From NCBI GenBank assembly GCA_016169945.1, contig JADLSH010000249.1, positions 806,001 to 870,000 on the forward strand: a stretch of 64,000 nt of DNA. Direction: 5' to 3'. The position numbers were made by a program, and so were the translations under genes. Within the stretch, counting starts at the first letter, position 1. Each line of letters starts with the position of its first letter. Below the pieces are notes generated by a model. It saw nothing but the letters and a program-made list of their open reading frames with translations. It made no database searches and was not told where the DNA came from. Positions 12,345 to 23,611 of this stretch are shown one piece after another. Source of the DNA: Trachythela sp. YZ-2020. Its lineage: Eukaryota > Cnidaria > Anthozoa > Malacalcyonacea > Clavulariidae.

Positions 12345-14520
12345 ATTTGAATATAACACAACGATAATGCTTGCAATTGCACAAGATACAGAGTTTAGAA
12401 ATATGTGCCTAAACGCATTCGTTCATGAAATATATAGTAAGAATGATGTAATAGTTATGTTGTTCCTGTCACATGACAGGTCTGATTAATACATCAAATA
12501 TATTGTTCAAAAGCCCCGAATTTCATTTATTTTTGCTAGTATAGTTAAACACTGAACATCAAGTTGCCATTGTATCTGAGAAATTTTAAATCTTGTTCAA
12601 AGGTAAATACTCGGCCTTCAAACGTGAAAATATCACGCGTCAACCTGTAACCTAATTATCACGCTGTCAAAAATACCATGGCAACAACAGGCTGACGCAA
12701 AAAACAGTCTATGATTTTACATATTCCAAGAAAAATTTCAACACTGGTGTATTTATAGTTATAAATATATTAGACTATATATCGCTTGTTTGCTGGGTAT
12801 TAGTCAGTCTAAATTCTTAAATATGAAAATGTATCCGAAGTGGATATGTCGCCATGAATAAAATATGTCCAAACGCATTCGCTCATGAAATATAATTAAT
12901 GGTACTACTAAATATAAACTACTGTCGTTAGTTTAAAGAAGGAAAGACCGTGCTTTCTGCTGCTTGAACAACCATAAAATGCACAGTTTTCGCCAGGCAT
13001 GGCGTTTATCTGCCATTCAGCAAAAAGTAGAATTAAAATAAAAACAACCGCTTTAAAATTGAAATTTTGAACGCATTTTGTATGTATTCTCTATAGTTAT
13101 ATAAGCGATTGAAATCTGATGCAGGGAACGAACCACGTGACCCACTGACTCTTCAAAATAAGGTTGAATAAAATAATTTGTCACGTGGTACAAGTAACCT
13201 AACCAGTCTCCTTCTATTAACCGTGATTAATTTAACTCATTGACAGTGTATTTCCAAGTATATGGTGTATATATGATGTCATATCTATGCATAGTATGTT
13301 GTTCCTGTAGATTACGTGCATGGGTGTGTTTGAGGAAGATATACACGGAGAAAAAGGAAGCTTTGTTGAAATGTAAATTATTCTCAAGTGAAGACGTAAA
13401 TCCACGCCTTCCTGTATAGGAAACTGCAGCAGTTGAGCAAGTCTTTGAAAAACCCATCAAGTATATATAGTGTCGATGTCGTTAAAAATGGGTGTTTCAG
13501 ATTCAAAATTGTTCGGTTGAAGCTATGGGTTGTTTTACATATCCTTGTTCACAATGTGGGAGGAGAATATTATCTTTAACATTTCAATAGAAAATTGAAC
13601 AAACTGTTTTTGCGGTTGCGTCAGCACATTTCACTGAACCATATCAATCCAACTACAATAATATCGATATATAACCAATTGTAAAAAAATACTTCTGCTA
13701 TTTCAATCAGTTAAGGGTAGTTTGTTTACGAAAAGAGATGATATTACTGGTAAAGCAATTCTAACGGATATAGATAACAGTCTAGAGACAGTCACTTCTA
13801 TAAACTATTAAAGCTTCACTAATCAATGGCGCAACCATGTACTTATCCACCCAGCATGTGTCTCAGATATATGAGACTTATGCTGGTTTTAGAACATTCC
13901 TGAATGGTAGGACACAACAGACCGAGACATTCAGATATGTTTTCGCTCGCTACTCTTGTTTTAGGTAAATTAAATACTAGGAGTTACTATCGCAAGGAAA
14001 GTGCTGCCTTGACGTACAAACTGCATGGAAAATTCCGGAACATAATTAGTATTAAATATTGAACTTATTGAAATTGCTAAGGATACACTGTATGTATTGA
14101 TTTATTTTGTTGTCAAAACGTCGAGATTACAACACTGTGACTACAACAATAGGACACACTATACTATTGTAAATGGTATATACTGTACAGTATTAAGCAA
14201 GATATTTGAGTGCTATTGTTAATGGAACTCTTGGTACCAACATCAAATGTTAATAGAAGTCATTGTTTACTTCAAAGTTGTCAATGGCATCTTGAATAAC
14301 TAATTTGAAGTCATAGAGGCAGTGTCTTTTCATATTTTTGTGGTGCAGTTAGCTGGTTGTCTGTCAAAGCCCGGTAGCATTGCATTTACGATCCAACGTT
14401 TCGACACTCTAGTGTCTTTATCAGGGGTGAATACAATTAAGAAATAGAAAACTAGTCGCGTACTTTATGGTGTGATAAAGCACGAGGGGAAAGTTGGGAG
14501 AAGTTACACGAGAAGCCTAT
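12345..14520. repeat. Spacer 1, 5' flank and first internal module
   Basis: Runs from the start codon of copy 1 toward copy 2. The promoter of copy 1 must lie at its left end, but no TATA box or initiator is convincing. Two nearby motifs, ACCACGTGACC and GTCACGTGGTAC (about 13130-13195), contain E-box CACGTG cores in inverted orientation and are present in all units. Positions 13550-13990 form the first copy of a module repeated twice more in this spacer. Near 14395-14430 the minus strand reads CTGATAAAGACAC...GTGTCGAAACGTTGG, a hammerhead-like core. Confidence 0.65.
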
Positions 14521-14688
14521 CCAGACATTCCATCATCTCGAAACTACACGTAGCTTGGCAGTAAGAATTCTGTCATGAATACTTAATGCATCGTTACAGA
14601 AAGCATCGGTTGCTCTCTTACGAACATCCTCGAATCTTTTCATAGCAGATTCAAAATCTCTATCTGAGTTGATTTTAAGCTCTCCCAT
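14521..14688 (-). pseudogene. Truncated gene fragment in spacer 1
   Basis: The minus strand encodes a stretch matching residues of about 120-178 of the array protein in a slightly diverged version (GELKINSDRDFESAMKRFED). It starts at an ATG and is cut off on the C-terminal side. Upstream it is fused to unrelated sequence derived from the boundary module, giving an open frame up to 14781. One base is lost at 14539 relative to sister fragments. It has no propeller and no start region, so it is not expected to be functional. Confidence 0.75.
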
Positions 14689-15689
14689 GCTTACTTCGTA
14701 TTTCTGAATAGGATTCAATTTTCTGAACACGAATCTCAATAGTTTTCGAATATTATCTGGTATTATATACAAACGCCACAAAGTTGACTAAATCGTGCAT
14801 CTTCATACACAATACACAGAATATAAGACAATTCAAAAGTTTGGAATGTCGAAATGGTTGCATTATGTCAATCAGTGTTCATTTATTATTGCTGCATGTC
14901 TTCCCACAGTTTACTAACAATACTTGGTTTGAAAAGACAACATGCTCATGGGAGGTAGAAAATTATCTTTAACATTTGAATAGAAAATTTGGCAAACTGT
15001 TTTAGGTTGCGTCAGCACATTCAATTATCCGTATCAATCCAACTACAAAAATGTCGATATAGCCAGTTGTGAAACACTTCTGAGATTGCATTCCTCAAAA
15101 AGGTACTTTGTACAAAAATACATGATATTTCGATATGATGCAGCAATTCTAACTGAGATATAGATATCACAGTCTAGAGACAGTCACTTCTAAACAAACT
15201 ATTGTATTCATTGCTGAATGTCTCCCACGCACAGTTTACTTACAATATTTGGTTTGAAAAGGCAACATGGAAGGTAAAAAATTATCTTTAACATTTGAAT
15301 GAAAATTTTGAATAGAAAATTGAACAAAATGTTTTGGACAGCGTTTTATTGCAGCACTAAGCCACTAAGTTCATTGAACCATATCATTCAACCATAACTA
15401 AATAATGTCGATATAGCCAGTTGTGAAACACCTCTGCCGTCAATATTTCATTTGCTTAAAAAGTAGTTCGTACAAATAGACATGATATTTCTGGTGCAGC
15501 AATTATAAGATATAGATATAACAGTCTAGAGACGGGTATTTCAAATCAATAACTATCAATAATGGCGTGACCACTTAACCATCCAGCATGTGTCTTATAC
15601 TTATATTGGTTTTAGAACATTCCCGAATGGTATAAAACACAACAGAACGATATATCAGCCATGTTTTGGCTTGCTACTCTGGCTTTAAG
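14689..15689. repeat. Spacer 1, second and third internal modules
   Basis: Positions of about 14870-15205 and 15205-15690 are two further diverged copies of the module at 13550-13990. They share strings such as ATCTTTAACATTTGAATAGAAAATT, ATCAATCCAACTACAA, CAGTCTAGAGAC and GAACATTCCCGAATGGTA in the same order. No gene is supported. Confidence 0.7.
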
Positions 15690-15845
15690 TAAATGAATTT
15701 AATGCAAAGCCCAGTCGATTTGCATTAACGACGCAACCGCGTTTCGACACTCCAATCTATAGAGTCTTAATTGATAAAGACGCGAGACCGTAGTCTCGAA
15801 ACGTTGGGTCGCAAATATAATTCGACTGGGTTTTGCATTCATTTA
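15690..15845. repeat. Palindrome in spacer 1
   Basis: The inverted arms TAAATGAATTTAATGCAAAG and CTTTTGCATTCATTTA-like (right arm with GGGTTTTGC) enclose a second inverted pair around GACGCAAC and GTTGGGTCG. The plus strand holds TTGATAAAGACGCGAGACCG followed by GTCTCGAAACGTTGG, a hammerhead-like core with a GAGAC/GTCTC stem. Confidence 0.75.
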
Positions 15846-16489
15846 GTTCACACAAGAGTAGCGAGCGAAACCATACCTATTTACTCGTTTGAGCGCCACG
15901 GCGCTCTTTAAATTTTTTAGTGTTTTTGATGCGGTGCTTATTCGAGGGCAACGGCGGTCTTTAGAAATTGTTTTATTGTATCTGCCTTCAATCACAACGG
16001 AACTGCGTATTTCCAAAGTTCTGGAGAGAGTGAAATAGATGCCGACAAAACATTGAAATGTACTCACTTTTAACTTAAAACAATGCAGTACAGGATAATA
16101 AATATGGGAGACAGATTAAAGATTTGGAATGTACTGTATTTGTTTTCAGCTCGTCTAACGGTGTTTCGATTAAGCGCCGCATTGTTTTAAACAAGTCCGG
16201 CGCTTATTCGAGGGCGGCGCTCATTTTGATATTACAGCTGCATGCACGGTAGCCTACGTCATAGACCATACTAGACGTCATAGACCATCTATATAGACGT
16301 ATCTCGAACGTGCGGTACCAGTGTGGGTAGAGTGTGATTTAATATGAAGTGAAAATTTAATTATTCAATTTATATTTAAAGGTTTTTACTTTAATGTTTT
16401 CTTCAACTAAAATATATACATTTAAATAATAGTAATCTATGCCAAAAAGGCCTAAGTTTGACATTACTATATCTACATTATATTATAAT
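15846..16489. other. Spacer 1, GCGCC-rich repeat stretch
   Basis: It contains paired strings GAGCGCCACGGCGCTC (15892-15907) and GGCGCTTATTCGAGGGCGGCGCT (about 16198-16222), which look like remains of a DNA transposon. A 74-residue minus-strand frame (15843-16067) spans this; it is disrupted in other units and has no recognisable domain. Confidence 0.5.
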
Positions 16490-16747
16490 CAGGGCATTTT
16501 TAACTAATGTACTGGAGGGACTGAGGGTATTCTCACAACAAAACCTGGCTCCGTTTAGATGGGATATATCAAAAATTGTCTCTGAAAATGCAGGAAATCA
16601 AGCCACAGAGACTCAAGAATACAAACATTTTCTGGGGGAGGACCCCCAGACCCCCTTCAGCTTCCCACACCTGTAATACAACACCTACCTGTTACGTCCC
16701 CTTTCAATTATGGCCCCACCACTAACGATTTCTTAAAAAATGCCCTG
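16490..16747. mobile_element. CAGGGC miniature element in spacer 1
   Basis: It starts CAGGGCATTTTTAACTAATG and ends CTTAAAAAATGCCCTG, so the terminal repeats are about 15 bp. It is 258 bp long. The interior carries G-runs and C-runs (GGGGGAGGACCCCCAGACCCCC). It is probably an internally deleted, non-autonomous hAT-like element, amplified here with the array rather than by transposition. Confidence 0.8.
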
Positions 16748-17141
16748 ATATTATTATTATGTTTCATTCCAAAGCAAACATTGTGCTAAGCCTACTAATA
16801 ATACCTATCTATACATTGTTTAGTTATGAACGTTTAAATATCAATTCATATTTCTATTTAAAACTAAAGGATATACAAAATTATCAATCTTAACTGGCTG
16901 CACCCCTTGGGCTTAGTGGAGTGAAGTGTAAAACACGTTGCAAAGCTATATACATGCATGTATGGTCCAGAGTTAGTAATTTGTTTTATTATTCTTACTG
17001 CTATACCCATGTTCTCCAGTCACATTAATTGTTTTCAATTATTTTGGGTCAGCTGGAAAATGTCTATTGTTGTAGTAAATTATCGCCATATATACAGATT
17101 TCTGAAGGAATATTTATTTACACATAATGTAAAGTATCTCC

Positions 17142-18814
17142 TTAAATAAAGGTGATGCTTCTCTGTCGTACAACAGCAACAGGACCACTGGGATGAGATG
17201 TAATGGATGGGAGTAATAATTCATCGTCCCTTTCGTTACCAAGAAACGTTGAGGTCTCCAGTTCACAAGTTTCCGAGTAACATAGAAGGAAATAGGAATC
17301 TTTCTTCTCGGTTAAGACAATTATTTTACAAATGACATGGTTAATTGCCACCCCCATGACCGAATGATCTTCTAGTACTTTTATTATCGACTTCAGATTA
17401 CCTTCCTCGGACAAAATCTGCAGCATGTTGTCGTTGATAAAATCCGACGTGATGATTTCATTCTGCTTTGAAATACTCAATCTGCGTAGGTAACATGAAT
17501 CACTTTGAAACTTGTCTTTCAACTGTCCAGTCTTTTCACAGACATACACATGAGAATCACCTGTTCTGAACATGATGATATTATTGTTTTTGTTTATAGC
17601 GATTTCCATCAGAAGCAAATTTGTTGCATCGAGAAAATCCAATGTGCACTCGTGTTTTACATTGTAATTCTCATCGAATACATTCAACACGAAACTTCTC
17701 ACATCGCCATTTTCCGTACGTGTTTTAAGCCATCTCACCACATAAACATTATCATTGTTATCGACAGCAAGTCCTACAATATATTGCTGGATAACTTTAG
17801 CTTCACTGAGGTCAGGCAATTTAACCACCTTGCGTTCACCTGTTCTGGATAAAATCGTGATGTCAGTGTCATCATGCCCTCCAACAACAACATCGCCATG
17901 ACTGTTCACAGCAGATATACACGGATCTATTTCTTCATCAAGTATCAGTCCGTTAGGATGTTGCGTCAATTCTTTACCCATAGAATTTCTTGCAGATATC
18001 TCCGGCCATTCTAATATTGGGCAAAAACTGCGATCAGCAAGTTCAATTGTTGGCCAGGCGTGCAAGTGAAGTGAATAATTATTGCGGAATTTTGAAACAT
18101 ATTGAAATAGAACAGAATTTATCATCATTACCGATTTGACGTTCTCCGCTCGTTCTGCTTTACCTAACAGCGACTTGACACCACCATTGAGATACACCGT
18201 GAATATCTCTTGAATGGCAGGTAACCTATGTAGATTTCGAAGAAACGACAGACACCCTGTAATTGCGGTTTCTGGACTATCGAGACATTCCAGTATCTCG
18301 GAAACTACCCGTAGCTTGGCAGCAAAAATTCTGTCATGAATACTTAAAGCCTCATTAGAGAAAGCATCGGTTGCTCTCTTACGAGCATCCTCGAATCTTT
18401 TCATAGCAGATTCAAACTGTTTATCTGAGTTGATTTTATTACGCTCTCCATGACGTGAGAAAGTTGCAAGGCTTCGTTTAGGATACCAGTCTCAACACCA
18501 CTCGGCATTCCCGATGCTTCGCCGCCGTCACCTTGAACTTCGCTCAGCACAGCTTTCTGCTCGAGCTTTGATTTATTTAGAGAAACATTCAGTAACTCTA
18601 CGCCTTCTTTTAGGAAACGGTAACTGCTGAGCATATCTTTGCGTGAAAGACCGTCAAGTTTTGTCTTGATGTCGTTCAACTCGCGTACGACAACCTCGCG
18701 AATTTTTGCATCTGTAACATCGCCGTCCTTCAGTTTAGCTGCAGTCGTATCACGAGCTTTGTTCCACAATAAGCCCACAGTCGAACTTAAAATACTCGTA
18801 ACAATGGAAGTCAT
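17142..18814 (-). pseudogene. Array gene copy 2, helical-NHL protein, one frameshift
   Basis: Identical in most positions to the intact copies, with the type II C-terminus (about the last 120 residues). A single C is missing in GCTCTCCCATGACG near 18448, which breaks the frame at about residue 123. The downstream frame 17142-18404 (420 codons) is otherwise open to the normal stop, and a poly(A) signal lies at 17113-17118. A one-base run-length difference is the only lesion, so it may be a consensus error. Confidence 0.85.
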
Positions 18815-20982
18815 ATTTGAATATAACACAACGATAATGCTTGCAATTGCACAAGATACAGAGTTTAGAAATATGTGCCTAAACGCATTCGTTCATGAAA
18901 TATATAGTAAGAATGATGTAATAGCTATGTTGTTCCTGTCACATGACAGGTCTGATTAATACATCAAATATATTGTTCAAAAGCCCCGAATTTCATTTAT
19001 TTTTGCTAGTATAGTTAAACACTGAACATCAAGTTGCCATTGTATCTGAGAAATTTTAAATCTTGTTCAAAGGTAAATACTCGGCCTTCAAACGTGAAAA
19101 TATCACGCGTCAACCTGTAACCTAATTATCACGCTGTCAAAAATACCATGGCAACAACAGGCTGACGCAAAAAACAGTCTATGATTTTACATATTCCAAG
19201 AAAAATTTCAACACTGGTGTATTTATAGTTATAAATATATTAGACTATATATCGCTTGTTTGCTGGGTATTAGTCAGTCTAAATTCTTAAATATGAAAAT
19301 GTATCCGAAGTGGATATGTCGCCATGAATAAAATATGTCCAAACGCATTCGCTCATGAAATATAATTAATGGTACTACTAAATATAAACTACTGTCGTTA
19401 GTTTAAAGAAGGAAAGACCGTGCTTTCTGCTGCTTGAACAACCATAAATGCACAGTTTTCGCCAGGCATGGCGTTTATCTGCCATTCAGCAAAAAGTAGA
19501 ATTAAAATAAAAACAACCGCTTTAAAATTGAAATTTTGAACGCATTTTGTATGTATTCTCTATAGTTATATAAGCGATTGAAATCTGATGCAGGGAACGA
19601 ACCACGTGACCCACTGACTCTTCAAAATAAGGTTGAATAAAATAATTTGTCACGTGGTACAAGTAACCTAACCAGTCTCCTTCTATTAACCGTGATTAAT
19701 TTAACTCATTGACAGTGTATTTCCAAGTATATGGTGTATATATGATGTCATATCTATGCATAGTATGTTGTTCCTGTAGATTACGTGCATGGGTGTGTTT
19801 GAGGAAGATATACACGGAGAAAAAGGAAGCTTTGTTGAAATGTAAATTATTCTCAAGTGAAGACGTAAATCCACGCCTTCCTGTATAGGAAACTGCAGCA
19901 GTTGAGCAAGTCTTTGTGTGAAAAACCCATCAAGTATATATAGTGTCGATGTCGTTAAAAATGGGTGTTTCAGATTCAAAATTGTTCGGTTGAAGCTATG
20001 GGTTGTTTTTACAAATCCTTGTTCACAATGTGGGAGGAGAATATTATCTTTAACATTTCAATAGAAAATTGAACAAACTGTTTTTGCGGTTGCGTCAGCA
20101 CATTTCACTGAACCATATCAATCCAACTACAATAATATCGATATATAACCAATTGTAAAAAAATACTTCTGCTATTTCAATCAGTTAAGGGTAGTTTGTT
20201 TACGAAAAGAGATGATATTACTGGTAAAGCAATTCTAACGGATATAGATAACAGTCTAGAGACAGTCACTTCTATAAACTATTAAAGCTTCACTAATCAA
20301 TGGCGCAACCATGTACTTATCCACCCAGCATGTGTCTCAGATATATGAGACTTATGCTGGTTTTAGAACATTCCCGAATGGTAGGACACAACAGACCGAG
20401 ACATTCAGATATGTTTTCGCTCGCTACTCTTGTTTTAGGTAAATTAAATACTAGGAGTTACTATCGCAAGGAAAGTGCTGCCTTGACGTACAAACTGCAT
20501 GGAAAATTCCGGAACATAATTAGTATTAAATATTGAACTTATTGAAATTGCTAAGGATACACTGTATGTATTGATTTATTTTGTTGTCAAAACGTCGAGA
20601 TTACAACACTGTGACTACAACAATAGGACACACTATACTATTGTAAATGGTATATACTGTACAGTATTAAGCAAGATATTTGAGTGCTATTGTTAATGGA
20701 ACTCTTGGTACCAACATCAAATGTTAATAGAAGTCATTGTTTACTTCAAAGTTGTCAATGGCATCTTGAATAACTAATTTGAAGTCATAGAGGCAGTGTC
20801 TTTTCATATTTTTGTGGTGCAGTTAGCTGGTTGTCTGTCAAAGCCCGGTAGCATTGCATTTACGATCCAACGTTTCGACACTCTAGTGTCTTTATCAGGG
20901 GTGAATACAATTAAGAAATAGAAAACTAGTCGCGTACTTTATGGTGTGATAAAGCACGAGGGGAAAGTTGGGAGAAGCCTAT
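18815..20982. repeat. Spacer 2, first part
   Basis: Near identical to 12345-14520. The short plus-strand frame at 20300-20536 (78 codons) is open here and in several sister spacers, but is broken in others and has no recognisable domain. Confidence 0.7.
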
Positions 20983-21151
20983 CGAGACATTCCATCATCT
21001 CGGAAACTACACGTAGCTTGGCAGTAAGAATTCTGTCATGAATACTTAATGCATCGTTACAGAAAGCATCGGTTGCTCTCTTACGAACATCCTCGAATCT
21101 TTTCATAGCAGATTCAAAATCTCTATCTGAGTTGATTTTAAGCTCTCCCAT
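20983..21151 (-). pseudogene. Truncated gene fragment in spacer 2
   Basis: Same fragment as at 14521-14688 but without the one-base loss. The fused minus-strand frame runs 20939-21244. It covers roughly residues 120-180 of the array protein only. Confidence 0.75.
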
Positions 21152-22153
21152 GCTTACTTCGTATTTCTGAATAGGATTCAATTTTCTGAACACGAATCTC
21201 AATAGTTTTCGAATATTATCTGGTATTATATACAAACGCCACAAAGTTGACTAAATCGTGCATCTTCATACACAATACACAGAATATAAGACAATTCAAA
21301 AGTTTGGAATGTCGAAATGGTTGCATTATGTCAATCAGTGTTCATTTATTATTGCTGCATGTCTTCCCCACAGTTTACTAACAATACTTGGTTTGAAAAG
21401 ACAACATGCTCATGGGAGGTAGAAAATTATCTTTAACATTTGAATAGAAAATTTGGCAAACTGTTTTAGGTTGCGTCAGCACATTCAATTATCCGTATCA
21501 ATCCAACTACAAAAATGTCGATATAGCCAGTTGTGAAACACTTCTGAGATTGCATTCCTCAAAAAGGTACTTTGTACAAAAATACATGATATTTCGATAT
21601 GATGCAGCAATTCTAACTGAGATATAGATATCACAGTCTAGAGACAGTCACTTCTAAACAAACTATTGTATTCATTGCTGAATGTCTCCCACGCACAGTT
21701 TACTTACAATATTTGGTTTGAAAAGGCAACATGGAAGGTAAAAAATTATCTTTAACATTTGAATGAAAATTTTGAATAGAAAATTGAACAAAATGTTTTG
21801 GACAGCGTTTTATTGCAGCACTAAGCCACTAAGTTCATTGAACCATATCATTCAACCATAACTAAATAATGTCGATATAGCCAGTTGTGAAACACCTCTG
21901 CCGTCAATATTTCATTTCCTTAAAAAGTAGTTTGTACAAATAGACATGATATTTCTGGTGCAACAATTATAAGATATAGATATAACAGTCTAGAGACGGC
22001 TATTTCAAATCAATGACTATCAATAATGGCGTGACCACTTAACCACCCAGCATGTGTCTTATACTTATATTGGTTTTAGAACATTCCCGAATGGTATAAA
22101 ACACAACAGAACGATATATCAGCGATGTTTTGGCTTGCTACTCTGGCTTTAAG
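21152..22153. repeat. Spacer 2, second and third internal modules
   Basis: Matches 14689-15689. No gene is seen. Confidence 0.65.
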
Positions 22154-22310
22154 TAAATGAATTTAATGCAAAGCCCAGTCGATTTGCATTAACGACGCAA
22201 CCGCGTTTCGAAACTCCAATCTATAGAGTCTTAATTGATAAAGACGCGAGACCGGAGTGACGAAACGTTGGGTCGCGAACAGTAATTCGACTGGGCTTTG
22301 CATTCATTTA
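22154..22310. repeat. Palindrome in spacer 2
   Basis: Same palindrome as at 15690-15845, but with variants (GGGCTTTGC in the right arm, GTGACGAAACG in the core) that match the leftmost copy at 7313-7465 better than the middle copies. This is another sign of patchwork exchange between units. Confidence 0.7.
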
Positions 22311-22953
22311 GTTCACACCAGAGTAGCGAGCGAAACCATACCTATTTACTCGTTTGAGCGCCACGGCGCTCTTTAAATTTTTAGTGTTTTTGATGCGGTG
22401 CTTATTCGAGGGCAACGGCGGTCTTTAGAAATTGTTTTATTGTATCTGCCTTCAATCACAACGGAACTGCGTATTTCCAAAGTTCTGGAGAGAGTGAAAT
22501 AGATGCCGACAAAACATTGAAATGTACTCACTTTTAACTTAAAACAATGCAGTACAGGATAATAAATATGGGAGACAGATTAAAGATTTGGAATGTACTG
22601 TATTTGTTTTCAGCTCGTCTAACGGTGTTTCGATTAAGCGCCGCATTGTTTTAAACAAGTCCGGCGCTTATTCGAGGGCGGCGCTCATTTTGATATTACA
22701 GCTGCATGCACGGTAGCCTACGTCATAGACCATACTAGACGTCATAGACCATCTATATAGACGTATCTCGAACGTGCGGTACCAGTGTGGGTAGAGTGTG
22801 ATTTAATATGAAGTGAAAATTTAATTATTCAATTTATATTTAAAGGTTTTTACTTTAATGTTTTCTTCAACTAAAATATATACATTTAAATAATAGTAAT
22901 CTATGCCAAAAAGGCCTAAGTTTGACATTACTATATCTACATTATATTATAAT

Positions 22954-23219
22954 CAGGGCATTTTTTAACTAATGTACTGGAGGGACTGAGGGTATTCTCA
23001 CAACAAAACCTGGCTCCGTTTAGATGGGATATATCAAAAATTGTCTCTGAAAATGCAGGAAATCAAGCCACAGAGACTCAAGAATACAAACATTTTCTGG
23101 GGGAGGACCCCCAGACCCCCTTCAGCTTCCCACACCTGTAATACACCACCTACCTGTTACGTCCCCTTTGCCCTTTCAATTATGGCCCCACCACTAACGA
23201 TTTCTTAAAAAATGCCCTG
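22954..23219. mobile_element. CAGGGC miniature element in spacer 2
   Basis: Complete ends CAGGGCATTTTTTAAC and TTCTTAAAAAATGCCCTG. It carries a small CCCTTTG duplication near 23165 that is absent from the other copies. Confidence 0.8.
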
Positions 23220-23611
23220 ATATTATTATTATGTTTCATTCCAAAGCAAACATTGTGCTAAGCCTACTAATAATACCTATCTATACATTGTTTAGTTATG
23301 AACGTTTAAATATCAATTCATATTTCTATTTAAAACTAAAGGATATACAAAATTATCAATCTTAACTGGCTGCACCCCTTAGTGGAGTTAAGTGTAAAAC
23401 ACGTTGCAAAGCTATATACATGCATGTATGGTCCAGAGTTAGTAATTTGTTTTATTATTCTTACTGCATGCTATACCCATGTTCTCCAGTCACATTAATT
23501 GTTTTCAATTATTTTGGGCCAGCTGGAAAATGTCTATTGTTATAGTAAATTATCGCCATATATACAGATTTCTGAAGGAATATTTATTAACACACAATGT
23601 AAAGTATCTCC

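Noticed and set aside
17505..17852. 115-codon plus-strand frame opposite the propeller region
   Set aside because: It is a shadow of the minus-strand gene, and in copy 7 substitutions that keep the real frame cut it short.
20300..20536. 78-codon plus-strand frame starting Met-Ala-Gln-Pro, repeated in several spacers
   Set aside because: It is open only because the units are nearly identical. It is frameshifted in spacers 1, 4 and 6 and at the left edge, and the diverged module copies in the same spacer do not preserve it as protein.
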